From WHTI01 sp963756365 (lineage in GTDB: Bacteria; Actinomycetota; CADDZG01; WHSQ01), in the NCBI GenBank assembly GCA_963756365.1, contig CAVWNF010000003.1, positions 1,426,001-1,490,000 of the forward strand: a stretch of 64,000 nucleotides of DNA, given 5' to 3'. Position 1 is the stretch's first letter; each line of letters begins with the position of its first letter. The notes under the pieces are model-generated. The model made no database searches, was not told where the DNA came from, and was given only the letters and a program-made list of their open reading frames with translations. A program made the position numbers and the translations under genes. Positions 17,027-26,257 of this stretch are shown here, one piece after another.

Positions 17027-17929
17027 AGGAGACCGGCCTCCTCGAGGGCGCCCGTGATGATCGAGACCTGCTTCTGGACTCGGTGGGACCAGTGGAAGCC
17101 GCGGATCACCAACGTCATGGCCCAATAGTTTCAAGGCGTACTTGACCGGGATCGGGCTTGCAGTCACACCCATGATCACCGAGAACAGCGGGACAAGTTC
17201 GGTGTAGATCCGGACGGCTTCTTCGTTCTTGCCGTCGCTCCACGCGGTCAGCACCTGCTTCATCTGACGACCAACGAGATGAGCGCAGACCGACACGATC
17301 CCGGTCGCACCCGCTGCCAGGTGAGGCATCAGCAAGCCATCGTCTCCCGAATAGATCTCGAAATCATGGTGCCCGGCAGCATCGAGGTCACGGCGCAGAC
17401 GGGCCGTCTCACCGGCATCGCCAACCGCGTCCTTGACGGCGACGATCTTGGGATGAGCCGCCAGCTCGACCATCGTCGGCCGCTCCACGCGGAGCGCGCT
17501 GCGGGAAGGTATGTCGTAGACGATCACCGGTACCGCCGACGCGGTTGCGATCGCCCGGAAGTGCGCAAGTAGTCCATCCTGCGGTGGCTTCGAGTAGTAG
17601 GGAGTCACGATCAGGCAGGCGTCGATCCCGAGTTCGCCAGCCGCCTCCGTCAACTCGATGCTCTCTCGGGTGTCGTAGGAGCCGGTCCCCGCGATCACGG
17701 ATACCTCATCGGGCGCCTCGTCGACGACGATCTCGAACAGCCGCAGTTTCTCGTCCCGGGTCGTGGTGGGCGACTCGCCCGTCGTACCCGACACGACGAT
17801 GCCGTCAGACCCGGTGTCGACGAGATGACTCACGAGTGCTCTCGTGGCGGGTTCGTTCAGCTGCCCGTCACCATCGAATGGGGTCACCATCGCAGTGATC
17901 AGTTCACCGAATCGGGCGCCTGTGCCCAT
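17023..17929 (-). CDS. dapA: 4-hydroxy-tetrahydrodipicolinate synthase (frameshifted near its 3' end)
   Basis: DapA condenses pyruvate with aspartate semialdehyde in lysine/diaminopimelate synthesis. The Schiff-base Lys166 (KIVAVKDA), the GTTGES motif at 48-53 and catalytic Tyr138 are present. After LPLVPPS the open frame leaves the family and joins rnj, while the +1 frame gives ITGALEEAGLL and a TGA at 17023-17025, a normal DapA end. The stretch is 907 bases, one more than a multiple of three, so one extra base at about 17073-17095 is the likely cause. The corrected protein would have about 301 residues. Confidence 0.88.
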
Positions 17930-18006
17930 CTCTAATCACCTTTCTAGTAAGTGCTGTTGGCTGATCTCCAGTATGACCGTCTCGCCCCATTGCTACTCGG
18001 ACCGGG

Positions 18007-18486
18007 TTACTCGACGGTGGTTTCGAGCCGGATGCCGTCGAGTCGCTCCGCATCCTCTGCAGCCGAAACGGTGACCGAGTTAGCGACCGGCCCCAGGTGG
18101 TCGGGGATCACGAGTTCGAACGAGATGGTGACCTCGCCACCCTCCTCGATGCCGGGGAACCTGTAGACAACACCCGCTCGGTCGACCGCAAGGGGCTCTG
18201 GGTCGATGGCTGCGATCGCAGGGTTCGAACCCTTGGCGGCGTAATCAACGATCGGGAAATCGTTCCCGACCCGCACGAATGCGATCGAAAGACCAGCGAT
18301 ATCGCCTGGCCCCGGGTTCTGGATCCTGAAGGTTGCGGTGACGCGGTCCCCTGCCGACACCGACAGGGGAAGGTCCACGGTTACGACTGGAAGACCCTTA
18401 CCCGAGTCCGTGACGTTGGTGTCGGCGAAACAACCGGTGGCGATCAGTGACAGAAGGATGAGGGTTAGAGCCGCTGGCCGGATCAC
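18007..18486 (-). CDS. Hypothetical lipoprotein
   Basis: The N terminus has a lipoprotein signal with lipobox LIATGC, so the mature protein should start at a lipidated Cys19 on the outer face of the membrane. The remainder is a single beta-rich domain with an SAGDRVTATFRIQNPGPGD stretch resembling DUF11/CARDB-type immunoglobulin-like folds. Its ATG overlaps the dapB stop, and it lies 77 bases before dapA. No specific function was recognised; the placement between lysine genes may be incidental. Confidence 0.7.
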   Translation of the reverse strand: MIRPAALTLILLSLIATGCFADTNVTDSGKGLPVVTVDLPLSVSAGDRVTATFRIQNPGPGDIAGLSIAFVRVGNDFPIVDYAAKGSNPAIAAIDPEPLAVDRAGVVYRFPGIEEGGEVTISFELVIPDHLGPVANSVTVSAAEDAERLDGIRLETTVE

Positions 18487-19202
18487 AGTTCGAGCAGGTT
18501 CTCCAACCCGACCGTGAGGCCGTTCGTCGAGCGGACCTTTCGGATCGCCATCAGAACCCCCGGCATGAAGGATGAACGGTCGAGCGAATCGTGGCGGATC
18601 GAAAGTGTCTCACCCGTGCCCCCGAAGAGAACCTCTTGATGGGCGACCGATCCAGGGAGCCGGACCGAGTGGATCCTCACCCCGCTGTGCACCTGCCCCC
18701 GCTCTTCGGCACCGGGAACGTCGCTGAACGGCTCATCTCGAACGCCTTCCATCATCTCGGCCGTCCTCAGTGACGTACCCGAGGGAGCGTCGATCTTCTT
18801 GTCGTGATGCCGTTCCACGATCTCGGCCGAATCGAAGTAGGGAGCAGCTGCCCGAGCAAAGGTCATCATCAACACCGCGCCCAGCGCGAAGTTAGGAGCG
18901 ACGAAAACCGGGGAGTTTGCCTCATCGCTCCACGACGACAGGGTGACGAGGCGGTCGGCGTCGAGTCCGGTAGTGCCAACCACCGCGGCTATCCCTTGAT
19001 GCGTCAGGGCTCGCAGGTTGTCCATCACCGAATCAGGTGTGGTGAAGTCGACCGCTACATGAACGCCGAGGTCAGACAGGCTATCTAGGGTGTCGTCTGG
19101 ACCGACCCGTGCCACCAACTCCATGTCCGATGCGTCCTCCACGGCAGAACATGTGGTGGACCCCATCCGTCCCGTCGCACCCAGCACGGCAACGTTGATC
19201 AT
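18483..19202 (-). CDS. dapB: 4-hydroxy-tetrahydrodipicolinate reductase
   Basis: This 239-residue enzyme has the N-terminal nucleotide-binding loop GATGRMGS (8-15), the GTTG motif near residue 76, and the catalytic ERHHDKKIDAPSGT segment with His132/His133 and Lys136. It reduces the DapA product with NAD(P)H in the diaminopimelate pathway. It lies three bases downstream of the M16 protease gene and overlaps the lipoprotein gene, matching the actinobacterial order pnp-M16-dapB-dapA-rnj. Confidence 0.93.
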   Translation of the reverse strand: MINVAVLGATGRMGSTTCSAVEDASDMELVARVGPDDTLDSLSDLGVHVAVDFTTPDSVMDNLRALTHQGIAAVVGTTGLDADRLVTLSSWSDEANSPVFVAPNFALGAVLMMTFARAAAPYFDSAEIVERHHDKKIDAPSGTSLRTAEMMEGVRDEPFSDVPGAEERGQVHSGVRIHSVRLPGSVAHQEVLFGGTGETLSIRHDSLDRSSFMPGVLMAIRKVRSTNGLTVGLENLLEL

Positions 19203-19205
19203 GGC

Positions 19206-20462
19206 TCAGGCGGCGTACCTGTCGAACGCGTCCTCATCGAACGGCCCCACCACGGTCACCCGGAAGATGCCCGACCCGAGAACGTCCTGAGCGACCCGCT
19301 TCACGTCGTCGAGGTTTATGGCATCGAATCGGTCGATCATCTCGTCGATCGACACGATCTCGCCGGTGGTCAGCTGCTGCTTGCCGAGACGGTTCATCCG
19401 GCTCCCAGGATCTTCGGACGACAGGACCAGGGCGCCGCGCACATGCCCCTTCGCCCTCGCCAACTCTGCGGGGGTGATGCCATCGTTGAGGATCGAGTCG
19501 ATCTCGCCTCGAACGATGTCGATGACGGTCTCGGCGTTCTGCGGAGTGGTCCCGGCGTAGACACCGAATGTGCCAGCGTCCGCGAACAGCGACCGATACG
19601 AATACACCGAGTAGGCGAGGCCCCTCTTCTCGCGCACCTCTTGGAACAACCGAGACGACATCCCGCCGCCCAGGATCGTATCGACCACCGCGAGGGCGTG
19701 ACGGTCCTCGTGGTTCCGATGAAGTCCCTCGGTTCCGACGATGATGTGAGCCTGCTCGGTCGGGCGACGATGAACGGTTACCCCCGCCTGAGGCGATGGA
19801 GCGATGCCGGTTCGCAGGTTCCTGCGACCACCAGCCGCCGAGAACAGAGCGGCCACGCGATCCACGAGGTCTCGGTGATCGACGTTTCCTGCGGCAGCGA
19901 CCACTAGGTTCGGGGGGCTGTACCGGTCACGCCAATAGTCGGCGACCTGGTCGCGCGCTACCGCGGCGATCGAATCGTTGTAACCGAGCACCGGACGCCC
20001 CAGAGGGTGCCCGTTCCACATGCTCCGATAGAACAGATCGTGAACGAGTTCGTCCGGTGCATCCTCGTGCATCGCTATCTCTTCGAGGATCACCTTGCGC
20101 TCCGACTCGAACTCGGTCGGATCGATCAACGAACCCGTGACCATCTCCGACAGGATCTCCATCGCCATCGGAAGATCGTCGTCGAGCACCCTTGAGTAGT
20201 AACAGGTGTACTCCTTGCCAGTGAAGGCATTGATGTCGCCACCAACGGCGTCGAACGCGTCGGCGATGTCCTTAGCGGTGCGGGTTTCCGTTCCTTTGAA
20301 GAGGAGATGTTCGAGGAAATGCGAAGTCCCGGCTAGTTCGTCCGGCTCATCGCGGGCCCCCACGTCGAACCACAGGCCGACCGTCACCGAGCGGACCTCT
20401 TTCATCCGCTCGGTGACGATCGTTACTCCTGAGTCGAGCGTGGTGCGCTCGAACGTCGTCAC
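19206..20462 (-). CDS. M16 family zinc metallopeptidase
   Basis: The inverted zinc motif HFLEH (His48, Glu51, His52) and the EEIAMHEDAPDE distal ligand region mark an active M16 (pitrilysin/MPP-type) peptidase half. A C-terminal domain with GGGMSSRLFQEVREKRGLAYSVYS is typical of the processing-peptidase family. The length of 418 residues is that of the dimeric M16B type. It lies directly after pnp (ATGA overlap), as does the M16 gene pepR in Mycobacterium. The physiological substrate is unknown. Confidence 0.9.
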   Translation of the reverse strand: MTTFERTTLDSGVTIVTERMKEVRSVTVGLWFDVGARDEPDELAGTSHFLEHLLFKGTETRTAKDIADAFDAVGGDINAFTGKEYTCYYSRVLDDDLPMAMEILSEMVTGSLIDPTEFESERKVILEEIAMHEDAPDELVHDLFYRSMWNGHPLGRPVLGYNDSIAAVARDQVADYWRDRYSPPNLVVAAAGNVDHRDLVDRVAALFSAAGGRRNLRTGIAPSPQAGVTVHRRPTEQAHIIVGTEGLHRNHEDRHALAVVDTILGGGMSSRLFQEVREKRGLAYSVYSYRSLFADAGTFGVYAGTTPQNAETVIDIVRGEIDSILNDGITPAELARAKGHVRGALVLSSEDPGSRMNRLGKQQLTTGEIVSIDEMIDRFDAINLDDVKRVAQDVLGSGIFRVTVVGPFDEDAFDRYAA

Positions 20463-22840
20463 TCGCCATCCCCCACGCGTGGAGCACGCTCTCGACGAGG
20501 TCCGCGGTCACCGCCGCGTCCACCACGGTCGCCACCGCGTCCACCGCGATCTCCACCGCGGCCGCCACGGTCGCCACCTCGGTCGCGTCCGCCGCCGCCA
20601 CTGCTGCTCCGCTTACCGCCGGAGACCGCTTCCTCGCGGGCTTCTTCGATCGTCTTGCCGCCCTCCACCTGACGCTCCAGCCATGCGACCGGGGTCAGGT
20701 TGATGCGACCCTGAGAGTCGACCTCGGAGACCTCGACCTCGAGGCTGTCGCCGACGTTGACCGCGTCCTCGACGCGATCGATGCGACCCTCACCGAGCTT
20801 CGAGATGTGAACGAGCCCGTCGCGGTTCGGGGCGATATTCACGAAAGCGCCGAAGGTGGTCGTGTTCACGACCGAGCCCTGGATGCGCTCGCCGACCTCT
20901 GGGAGGTGCGGGTTAACCGTCTCTTCGATCAGTTTGGCTGCCTCTTCGGCACCGCCCTGGTCGGCCGATCCGATGAAGATCGTGCCGTCGTCGCGGATGT
21001 CGATCTCGGCTCCGGTGACCTGCTGAACCATCTGGATGTTCTTGCCCTTCGGTCCGATGACTTCGCCGATCTTGTCGACGGGAACCTGGATCGACATGAC
21101 CCGAGGGGCGTTGTCGGCAAGGTGGTCGCGTGGGCCGGTCAGGGTCTTGTCCATCTGCTCGATGATGTGCAGGCGGGCCACCTTCGCAGCGCGTAGCGCT
21201 TCGGTGAGGACCTCGGCCGGGACGCCCGAGATCTTGGTGTCGAGCTGAAGCGCCGTCACCATGTCCTCGGTCCCTGCCACCTTGAAGTCCATGTCGCCCA
21301 GGGCATCTTCGTCGCCGAGGATGTCCGTCAAGGGGATGAACTTGCCCTCATCGGCGATCAGCCCCATGGCCACACCACCGATGTGCTTGCCTCCGCGGAG
21401 CGGTACGCCCGCGTCCATGAGCGAGAGCGATGAGCCACATACCGCGGCCATCGAGGTCGATCCGTTGGAGCTCATGATCTCGGAGACCACTCGGATCGCG
21501 TACGGGAAGTCCTCGCGGGTCGGGATCGCGGGAAGGATCGCCTTCTCGGCGAGTGCCCCGTGACCGATCTCGCGGCGCTTCGGTCCGCGCATGAAACCTG
21601 CCTCACCGGTCGAGTAAGGCGGGAAGTTGTAGTTGTGCATGTAGCGCTTGCTGTCGTTCGGCGACAGGTCGTCGACCATCTGCTCCATGCGCTGCATGCC
21701 GAGCGTGGTGATCGATAGACCCTGGGTCTCTCCACGGGTGAAGAGTCCCGAGCCATGTACCCGAGGGATGATCCCGGCCTGGGTCCAGATGGGACGAACC
21801 TCATCGACCTTGCGGCCATCCAGGCGCACTCCCTCTTCGAGTACGCGCTTGCGAACCAGCTTCTTGTAGAGCGAACGGGTCGCGTTCTTGATCGACCGCT
21901 CCTGTTCCGGGAACTGGCCAGCGAGCTTCTCGAGCACCTCTGCCTCGACCTCGGCCATCCGTCCACGTCGTTCCTTCTTGACGGTCTTGGCGATCGCCTC
22001 GTTCAGGCCATCGGTCGCAGCGCCCTTGACGCTCTCCATGATCTCGTCGCTGTAGTCAACGAAGAGTGGGTAGTCCGTGTCGGCTCCTCCGAAAGAAGCC
22101 TTCTCCTTGCCACCCTGATCGGCTAGCTCGGTCTGTCCGTCGATCGACTCTGCGATGAAAGCCTTGGACGCCTCGATACCCTCGGCGAGGAGCTCCTCGT
22201 CGGGCTTGGTGGCGCCAGCCTCGACCAGATCGAACAGTCGGTCGGAACCGCCGGCTTCGATCATCATGATGTCGACCTCACCGGAGCTGTTGCGGCGTCC
22301 CGCGACGACCAGTTCGATCGTCGCTTCCTCCTGCTCCTCGAAGGTTGGGTTCGCGACCCAGTCGCCACCGATGTGGCTCATGCGCACGCACCCGATCGGG
22401 CCTTCGAAGGGCATGTCCGAGATCGCCAGCGCAGCCGAAGCGGCGTTGACGGCCAGGATGTCGTGAGGCACTTCCCCATCGACGGACAGCACCGTCACGA
22501 CGACGTGGACCTCGTGACGGAAACCGTCTGGGAATGCGGGGCGCATCGGGCGGTCGATCAACCGACACAAGAGGGTCGCATTCTCACCGGCACGTCCCTC
22601 GCGGCGGAAGAATCCGCCTGGGATCTTGCCGGCTGCATACATGCGTTCTTCGACATCCACGGTCAACGGGAAGAAATCTCCGTCGCCCCGAGGTGCCGAT
22701 GAGGTTGCGGTCGCGAGGACCGAGGTGTCGCCCATCTGGGCGTAGACAGCGCCGCCAGCCTGGCCAGCGAATCGTCCTGTCTCGAAACGGATCGTGTCCG
22801 CTCCGATCTTGCGTTCTACCGAAATAGGTTCCGGGTTCAT
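20459..22840 (-). CDS. pnp: Polyribonucleotide nucleotidyltransferase (PNPase)
   Basis: The 793-residue protein has two RNase PH domains, a KH domain (VIGPKGKNIQMVQ) and an S1 domain (GSVVNTTTFGAFVNI), the complete PNPase order. It degrades RNA 3'-5' by phosphorolysis and, in actinobacteria, also polyadenylates. It is longer than usual because of a C-terminal tail of GGDRGGR repeats (last 45 residues or so), which likely adds RNA or protein binding. It is preceded by rpsO and a 239-base leader with hairpins, and is coupled to the M16 peptidase gene. Confidence 0.95.
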   Translation of the reverse strand: MNPEPISVERKIGADTIRFETGRFAGQAGGAVYAQMGDTSVLATATSSAPRGDGDFFPLTVDVEERMYAAGKIPGGFFRREGRAGENATLLCRLIDRPMRPAFPDGFRHEVHVVVTVLSVDGEVPHDILAVNAASAALAISDMPFEGPIGCVRMSHIGGDWVANPTFEEQEEATIELVVAGRRNSSGEVDIMMIEAGGSDRLFDLVEAGATKPDEELLAEGIEASKAFIAESIDGQTELADQGGKEKASFGGADTDYPLFVDYSDEIMESVKGAATDGLNEAIAKTVKKERRGRMAEVEAEVLEKLAGQFPEQERSIKNATRSLYKKLVRKRVLEEGVRLDGRKVDEVRPIWTQAGIIPRVHGSGLFTRGETQGLSITTLGMQRMEQMVDDLSPNDSKRYMHNYNFPPYSTGEAGFMRGPKRREIGHGALAEKAILPAIPTREDFPYAIRVVSEIMSSNGSTSMAAVCGSSLSLMDAGVPLRGGKHIGGVAMGLIADEGKFIPLTDILGDEDALGDMDFKVAGTEDMVTALQLDTKISGVPAEVLTEALRAAKVARLHIIEQMDKTLTGPRDHLADNAPRVMSIQVPVDKIGEVIGPKGKNIQMVQQVTGAEIDIRDDGTIFIGSADQGGAEEAAKLIEETVNPHLPEVGERIQGSVVNTTTFGAFVNIAPNRDGLVHISKLGEGRIDRVEDAVNVGDSLEVEVSEVDSQGRINLTPVAWLERQVEGGKTIEEAREEAVSGGKRSSSGGGGRDRGGDRGGRGGDRGGRGGDRGGRGGDRGPRRERAPRVGDGE
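20499..20596. repeat. Imperfect tandem repeat encoding the Arg-Gly tail of PNPase
   Basis: The 3' end of pnp contains imperfect copies of a unit built on CCACCGCG/GTCGCCACC (plus strand), which encode GGDRGGR-type repeats on the minus strand. The repeat is in frame and copy-number change would alter tail length only. RG-rich tails of this sort occur in RNA-binding proteins. Confidence 0.7.
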
Positions 22841-23079
22841 CTAGCTTCCTCCTTGGAAGACATGCCCGCGCTGCGGGCTGTTATCCGAAGAGGACTAGCC
22901 GGGTCGATTCTCAGTAGGAAGTGCAAGGGTTGGACCCCTTGGGCTTTCCACTGATAACCGACCGCCGAGCCGGCCCTCTCCGTGGTCACCGATCACTCTG
23001 GTTCGAGTCGTGATCGGTATGGATCATTGGCTTGAGTGAGCGACGGCCTCCCTTCCTGCTGAGCTACTGATCGCGCCGC
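22841..23079 (-). promoter_or_regulatory. Structured pnp leader between rpsO and pnp
   Basis: The 239 bases hold no convincing gene but several inverted repeats: ACCGATCAC at 22988-22996 with GTGATCGGT at 23010-23018, CAAGGG at 22924-22929 with CCCTTG at 22936-22941, and GCCCGC at 22864-22869 with GCGGGC at 22873-22878. An Actino-pnp RNA motif is known upstream of actinobacterial pnp genes and an RNase III/PNPase feedback hairpin is known in E. coli; this leader may be such an element. I cannot confirm a motif match by eye. Confidence 0.45.
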
Positions 23080-23349
23080 CTACCTACGCAGGCCGAGTTT
23101 GGCGATGAGTGCCCTGTACCGCTCGATGTCCTCACGACGGAGGTACTCGAGCAGGCGACGGCGTCGGCCTACGAGAAGCAGGAGGCCGCGTCGAGAGTGG
23201 TGGTCTTTCGGATGGGTCTTGAAGTGTTCGGTGAGTTCGGTGATCCGGCGCGTGAGGACGGCAACCTGTACCTCGGGCGAACCCGTGTCGCCTTCGCCGC
23301 GGGCGTTGTCTTTGATGATCTCGGTCTTCTCGTCTTTCAACAGAGCCAT
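23080..23349 (-). CDS. rpsO: 30S ribosomal protein S15
   Basis: The 89-residue product is full length for S15 and shows the signatures GDTGSPEVQVAVLT and HFKTHPKDHHSRRGLL that contact 16S rRNA helices. AGGG lies about six bases before the ATG. It sits upstream of pnp, as in most bacteria. A TACCAT hexamer on the minus strand at 23442-23447 could be its -10 element, but no clear -35 is seen. Confidence 0.96.
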   Translation of the reverse strand: MALLKDEKTEIIKDNARGEGDTGSPEVQVAVLTRRITELTEHFKTHPKDHHSRRGLLLLVGRRRRLLEYLRREDIERYRALIAKLGLRR

Positions 23350-23478
23350 TCTGGTTCCCTGGATCCCTTCTCAGGTTGGAGTTCTAGCGTCGCCTTCTGG
23401 AGGCCGCGCAGACGCGGATGAACGGGCCCGCGGGCTTGGCTATGGTAACAGAACCCCTCCCCGGCGGTGCCAGGGGGC

Positions 23479-24417
23479 TCAGGACACCAGCGAGCGCGTC
23501 AGATCGACGTCCGAAGCCATCTGGGCGACCAGATCGTCCACCGAGTCGAACTTGAGTTCGTCCCTCAGTCTGCTCCAGAACTCGAGCCGGACGACCCCGC
23601 CATAGATGTCGCCGTCGAAATCGAGGATGAACGCCTCGATCCGGATGGGACTTACGCCTACCTGGCCCCCGAACGTCGGGTTGACTCCCACGGAGATGGC
23701 CGCTGGCAGGTAAGAGTCGCCGACATGGATCCGGCCCGCGTAGACACCACGAGGCGGTCTGGCGATGGAGGCATCGAACTCGAGGTTGGCGGTCGGGAAT
23801 CCGAGGTCCCTCCCCCGGCCGTCGCCATGGACCACCAACCCATCGATATCGAAGGGACGACCCAACAACGATCTGGCGTCCTCCATGGCACCGGAGGTAA
23901 CGAGGTCCCGAATCCGGCTGGATGACACGATCTCGCGGTCGCCGGAGCCTTGCAGTTCGATCGTCTCGACCGCGAAACCGTCGCGCTCCCCCAGGTGGCG
24001 CAAGAGATCCACGTCGCCTGCAGCCTTGTGACCGAACCGCCATCCGTCGCCGATCACCACGGCTCTCGCCCCGAGACCCCGCACCAGGACGTCGTCGACG
24101 AACCGCTCCGGGGGCCAGTGGGAGAACTCCTCGTCGAAGGGGATCACGACAAGGACATCGGCACCCGTTCCTTCCAACAACTCGATCTTTCGCTCTGGAC
24201 TCGACAGCATCGGCGGCGCATGTTCCGGGCGAAGGGTCATGAACGGGTGGCGATCCCACGTGACGATCGCAGCCTCGATGCCCTCATCTCGAGCGCGTGC
24301 CACACACCGCGCGATCAGGGAGCGGTGCCCAAGGTGTACGCCGTCGAACGTTCCGATCGTCACCGCGCACTCGAGCGTCTCCCCCTCGAGCGATGCCGGT
24401 CCGATGAAGGTCTTCAC
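23479..24417 (-). CDS. ribF: Bifunctional riboflavin kinase/FAD synthetase
   Basis: The 312-residue protein has an N-terminal nucleotidyltransferase domain (TIGTFDGVHLGH, then VIGDGWRFGHKAAGD) that adenylates FMN. The C-terminal flavokinase domain (GRGRDLGFPTAN) phosphorylates riboflavin. Together they make FMN and FAD. The start overlaps the truB stop by four bases. Truncation or missing catalytic motifs are not seen. Confidence 0.93.
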   Translation of the reverse strand: MKTFIGPASLEGETLECAVTIGTFDGVHLGHRSLIARCVARARDEGIEAAIVTWDRHPFMTLRPEHAPPMLSSPERKIELLEGTGADVLVVIPFDEEFSHWPPERFVDDVLVRGLGARAVVIGDGWRFGHKAAGDVDLLRHLGERDGFAVETIELQGSGDREIVSSSRIRDLVTSGAMEDARSLLGRPFDIDGLVVHGDGRGRDLGFPTANLEFDASIARPPRGVYAGRIHVGDSYLPAAISVGVNPTFGGQVGVSPIRIEAFILDFDGDIYGGVVRLEFWSRLRDELKFDSVDDLVAQMASDVDLTRSLVS

Positions 24418-25265
24418 GACGCAACCACGCGATCGGGCTTCAGCGCTTCTCCCTCACGTTTGTAGACACCTAGCAGCTCGCCGTCCCTCACGACCGCCAC
24501 CTCGGTCCCGTCCACGAGACCATCGGGGGCTGGCAGTGCGCGTCCATGAGAGACGTGCTCGGCGGTTCCGTCATCTGCCTCGATGCTGGGGAGCTGCCGG
24601 ACCGCATCGAGGAGCGGTCTGAGCGCGTCCGGGGACGCGTCCTTGAGGAGAACCGCGTCGTCGAGCGTGAATCCACCCGCTTCGGTTCGCCGGAGTTCCA
24701 CGAGGTGAGCACCACACCCCAGCGTCGCGCCCAGATCGTGCACGAGCGTTCTGATGTAGGTGCCCCCGGAACAGACCACGTCCAGGTTTGCATGGGGATG
24801 ATCGAAGCTCGTCAGTTCGAGCGAGTGGATCTCGACCGCGCGTGGAGGTCGATCGACCTCTTCGCCCCGTCGCGCTTTCTTGTACAAGCGCTCGCCACCC
24901 ACCTTGACCGCCGAGACCATCGGGGGTACCTGTTCGATCGGGCCACGGAACCCTTGGAGTGCGGCGACCACCTGATCTTCGGTGACGTCCGCAGGGTGCT
25001 CGGCGATGACCTCGCCGGACGCGTCTTGGGTCGAGGTGGCGATCCCGAACCGAGCCCGGGCCGAATACCGCTTGGGAGCTCCCTGTGAGTAGGCGAGGAA
25101 CCGGGTAGCCCGGCCCAAACCGAGGATCAAGATGCCCGTGGCGTCGGGATCTAGGGTTCCACCGTGACCGACCTTCTTCGTGTGGAACACCTTGCGTATC
25201 GAATCGACGACATCGTGTGAGGTCATCCCGGCAGGCTTGTCGATCACCAGGACCCCGTCCGTCAC
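24414..25265 (-). CDS. truB: tRNA pseudouridine(55) synthase
   Basis: This 283-residue enzyme has the TruB motif GHGGTLDPDATG with catalytic Asp39, the KRYSARARFG strand and the GTYIRTLVHDLG motif II. It makes pseudouridine-55 in the T loop of tRNAs. A PUA-like C-terminal part is present. It overlaps nrnA upstream and ribF downstream by four bases each, indicating tight co-translation within the infB-rpsO gene string. Confidence 0.94.
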   Translation of the reverse strand: MTDGVLVIDKPAGMTSHDVVDSIRKVFHTKKVGHGGTLDPDATGILILGLGRATRFLAYSQGAPKRYSARARFGIATSTQDASGEVIAEHPADVTEDQVVAALQGFRGPIEQVPPMVSAVKVGGERLYKKARRGEEVDRPPRAVEIHSLELTSFDHPHANLDVVCSGGTYIRTLVHDLGATLGCGAHLVELRRTEAGGFTLDDAVLLKDASPDALRPLLDAVRQLPSIEADDGTAEHVSHGRALPAPDGLVDGTEVAVVRDGELLGVYKREGEALKPDRVVAS

Positions 25266-26257
25266 GACTCGACCTCTGTGGTGCCCTCCCCTTCTGTGGG
25301 GGTGTCGAGTCCTTCTTCTACGGCTTTGATCGCCGCCTCGACGCTCGCCGCGGTGAATCCAGCAGCGAGTTCGTGTCCGCCCCCACCGTTCGCCCGAGCG
25401 ATAGCGCCCACGCTGCGAGGTCCCTTCGAGCGGAGACTCACCCGGTAGCGACCGTCTCCTTGTTCCTTGAACATCGCTGCGATGTCAGCGTCACGGGTCG
25501 AGCGCACCAGATCGATCAGCTTCTCGGTCTCGTCAGGAGAGACCTTTGTCTCCTTGAGGTCTTTCTTGGTGAACCACGAGTAGACGAACCCGCGCTCGGC
25601 ATCTAGGGCCGCTCTCTCTAGGACCCTGCCGGTCAGCTGCAGGTATCCGAACGGAGCCGACTCGAACACCTCCTGAGCGATGCGTGTGGCGTCTACCCCG
25701 CGCGTGAGAAGGTCGGCTCCCAGACGCATGACGTCGGGAGACGAGTTCGCGTACTGGAACCGCCCGGTGTCGGTCACTATCCCCGCGTAGAGGTTGGTCG
25801 CGACCTCGGCATCGATCTCGATCTCCGCGTCGAGGAGCATCGTGGCGATGATCTCAGCGGTAGACGAAGCGTCGATCTCGACGACATTGACAGAAGCGAA
25901 GTCATCGTTGCCGGGATGATGATCGATGTTGATGGAGCTAGGCGCCTTCTTGAACGCCTTCTCGACACCTCCAAGTCTCGATGCATCCCCGCAATCGACA
26001 GCGATGAACAGGTCAACAGCGGGCACATCTCCTGGGTCGACTACCGAATCGGCCCCCGGAAGGAATGCGTAGTTGTACGGGACCGTCGCCGGGTTCGCTC
26101 CCCAAGTGGGATAGGTCGTCTTCCCCATCGCGCGCAGAGCCAGCGAGAGACCGAGGAGCGAGCCCATCGCGTCGCCGTCGGGGTTGACGTGGCACGCGAG
26201 CGCGATCTTGTCTGCAGCCCGCATGGCGGCGATCGCTTCCTTCCGCTGATCACTCAC
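25262..26257 (-). CDS. nrnA: DHH/DHHA1 oligoribonuclease / pAp phosphatase
   Basis: The 331-residue protein has the DHH family motifs: HVNPDGDAMGS near residue 23, VDCGD, INIDHHPGN (the DHH motif), and the DHHA1 glycine motif GGGGHELAAGF near the C terminus. NrnA-type enzymes degrade nanoRNAs and dephosphorylate 3'-phosphoadenosine 5'-phosphate. Position between rbfA and truB is conserved in Actinobacteria and Firmicutes. It overlaps rbfA by eight bases. Confidence 0.92.
   Translation of the reverse strand: MSDQRKEAIAAMRAADKIALACHVNPDGDAMGSLLGLSLALRAMGKTTYPTWGANPATVPYNYAFLPGADSVVDPGDVPAVDLFIAVDCGDASRLGGVEKAFKKAPSSINIDHHPGNDDFASVNVVEIDASSTAEIIATMLLDAEIEIDAEVATNLYAGIVTDTGRFQYANSSPDVMRLGADLLTRGVDATRIAQEVFESAPFGYLQLTGRVLERAALDAERGFVYSWFTKKDLKETKVSPDETEKLIDLVRSTRDADIAAMFKEQGDGRYRVSLRSKGPRSVGAIARANGGGGHELAAGFTAASVEAAIKAVEEGLDTPTEGEGTTEVES

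Noticed and set aside
15371..17929. A natural DapA-RNase J fusion enzyme
   Set aside because: The +1 frame restores a normal DapA end and an overlapping GTG start for rnj, so a single extra base is the simpler account.
22988..23018. tRNA suggested by a GGTTCGAGTC T-loop-like string
   Set aside because: The flanking bases do not form a T stem, and no acceptor or anticodon arms could be built; the bases belong to a hairpin instead.
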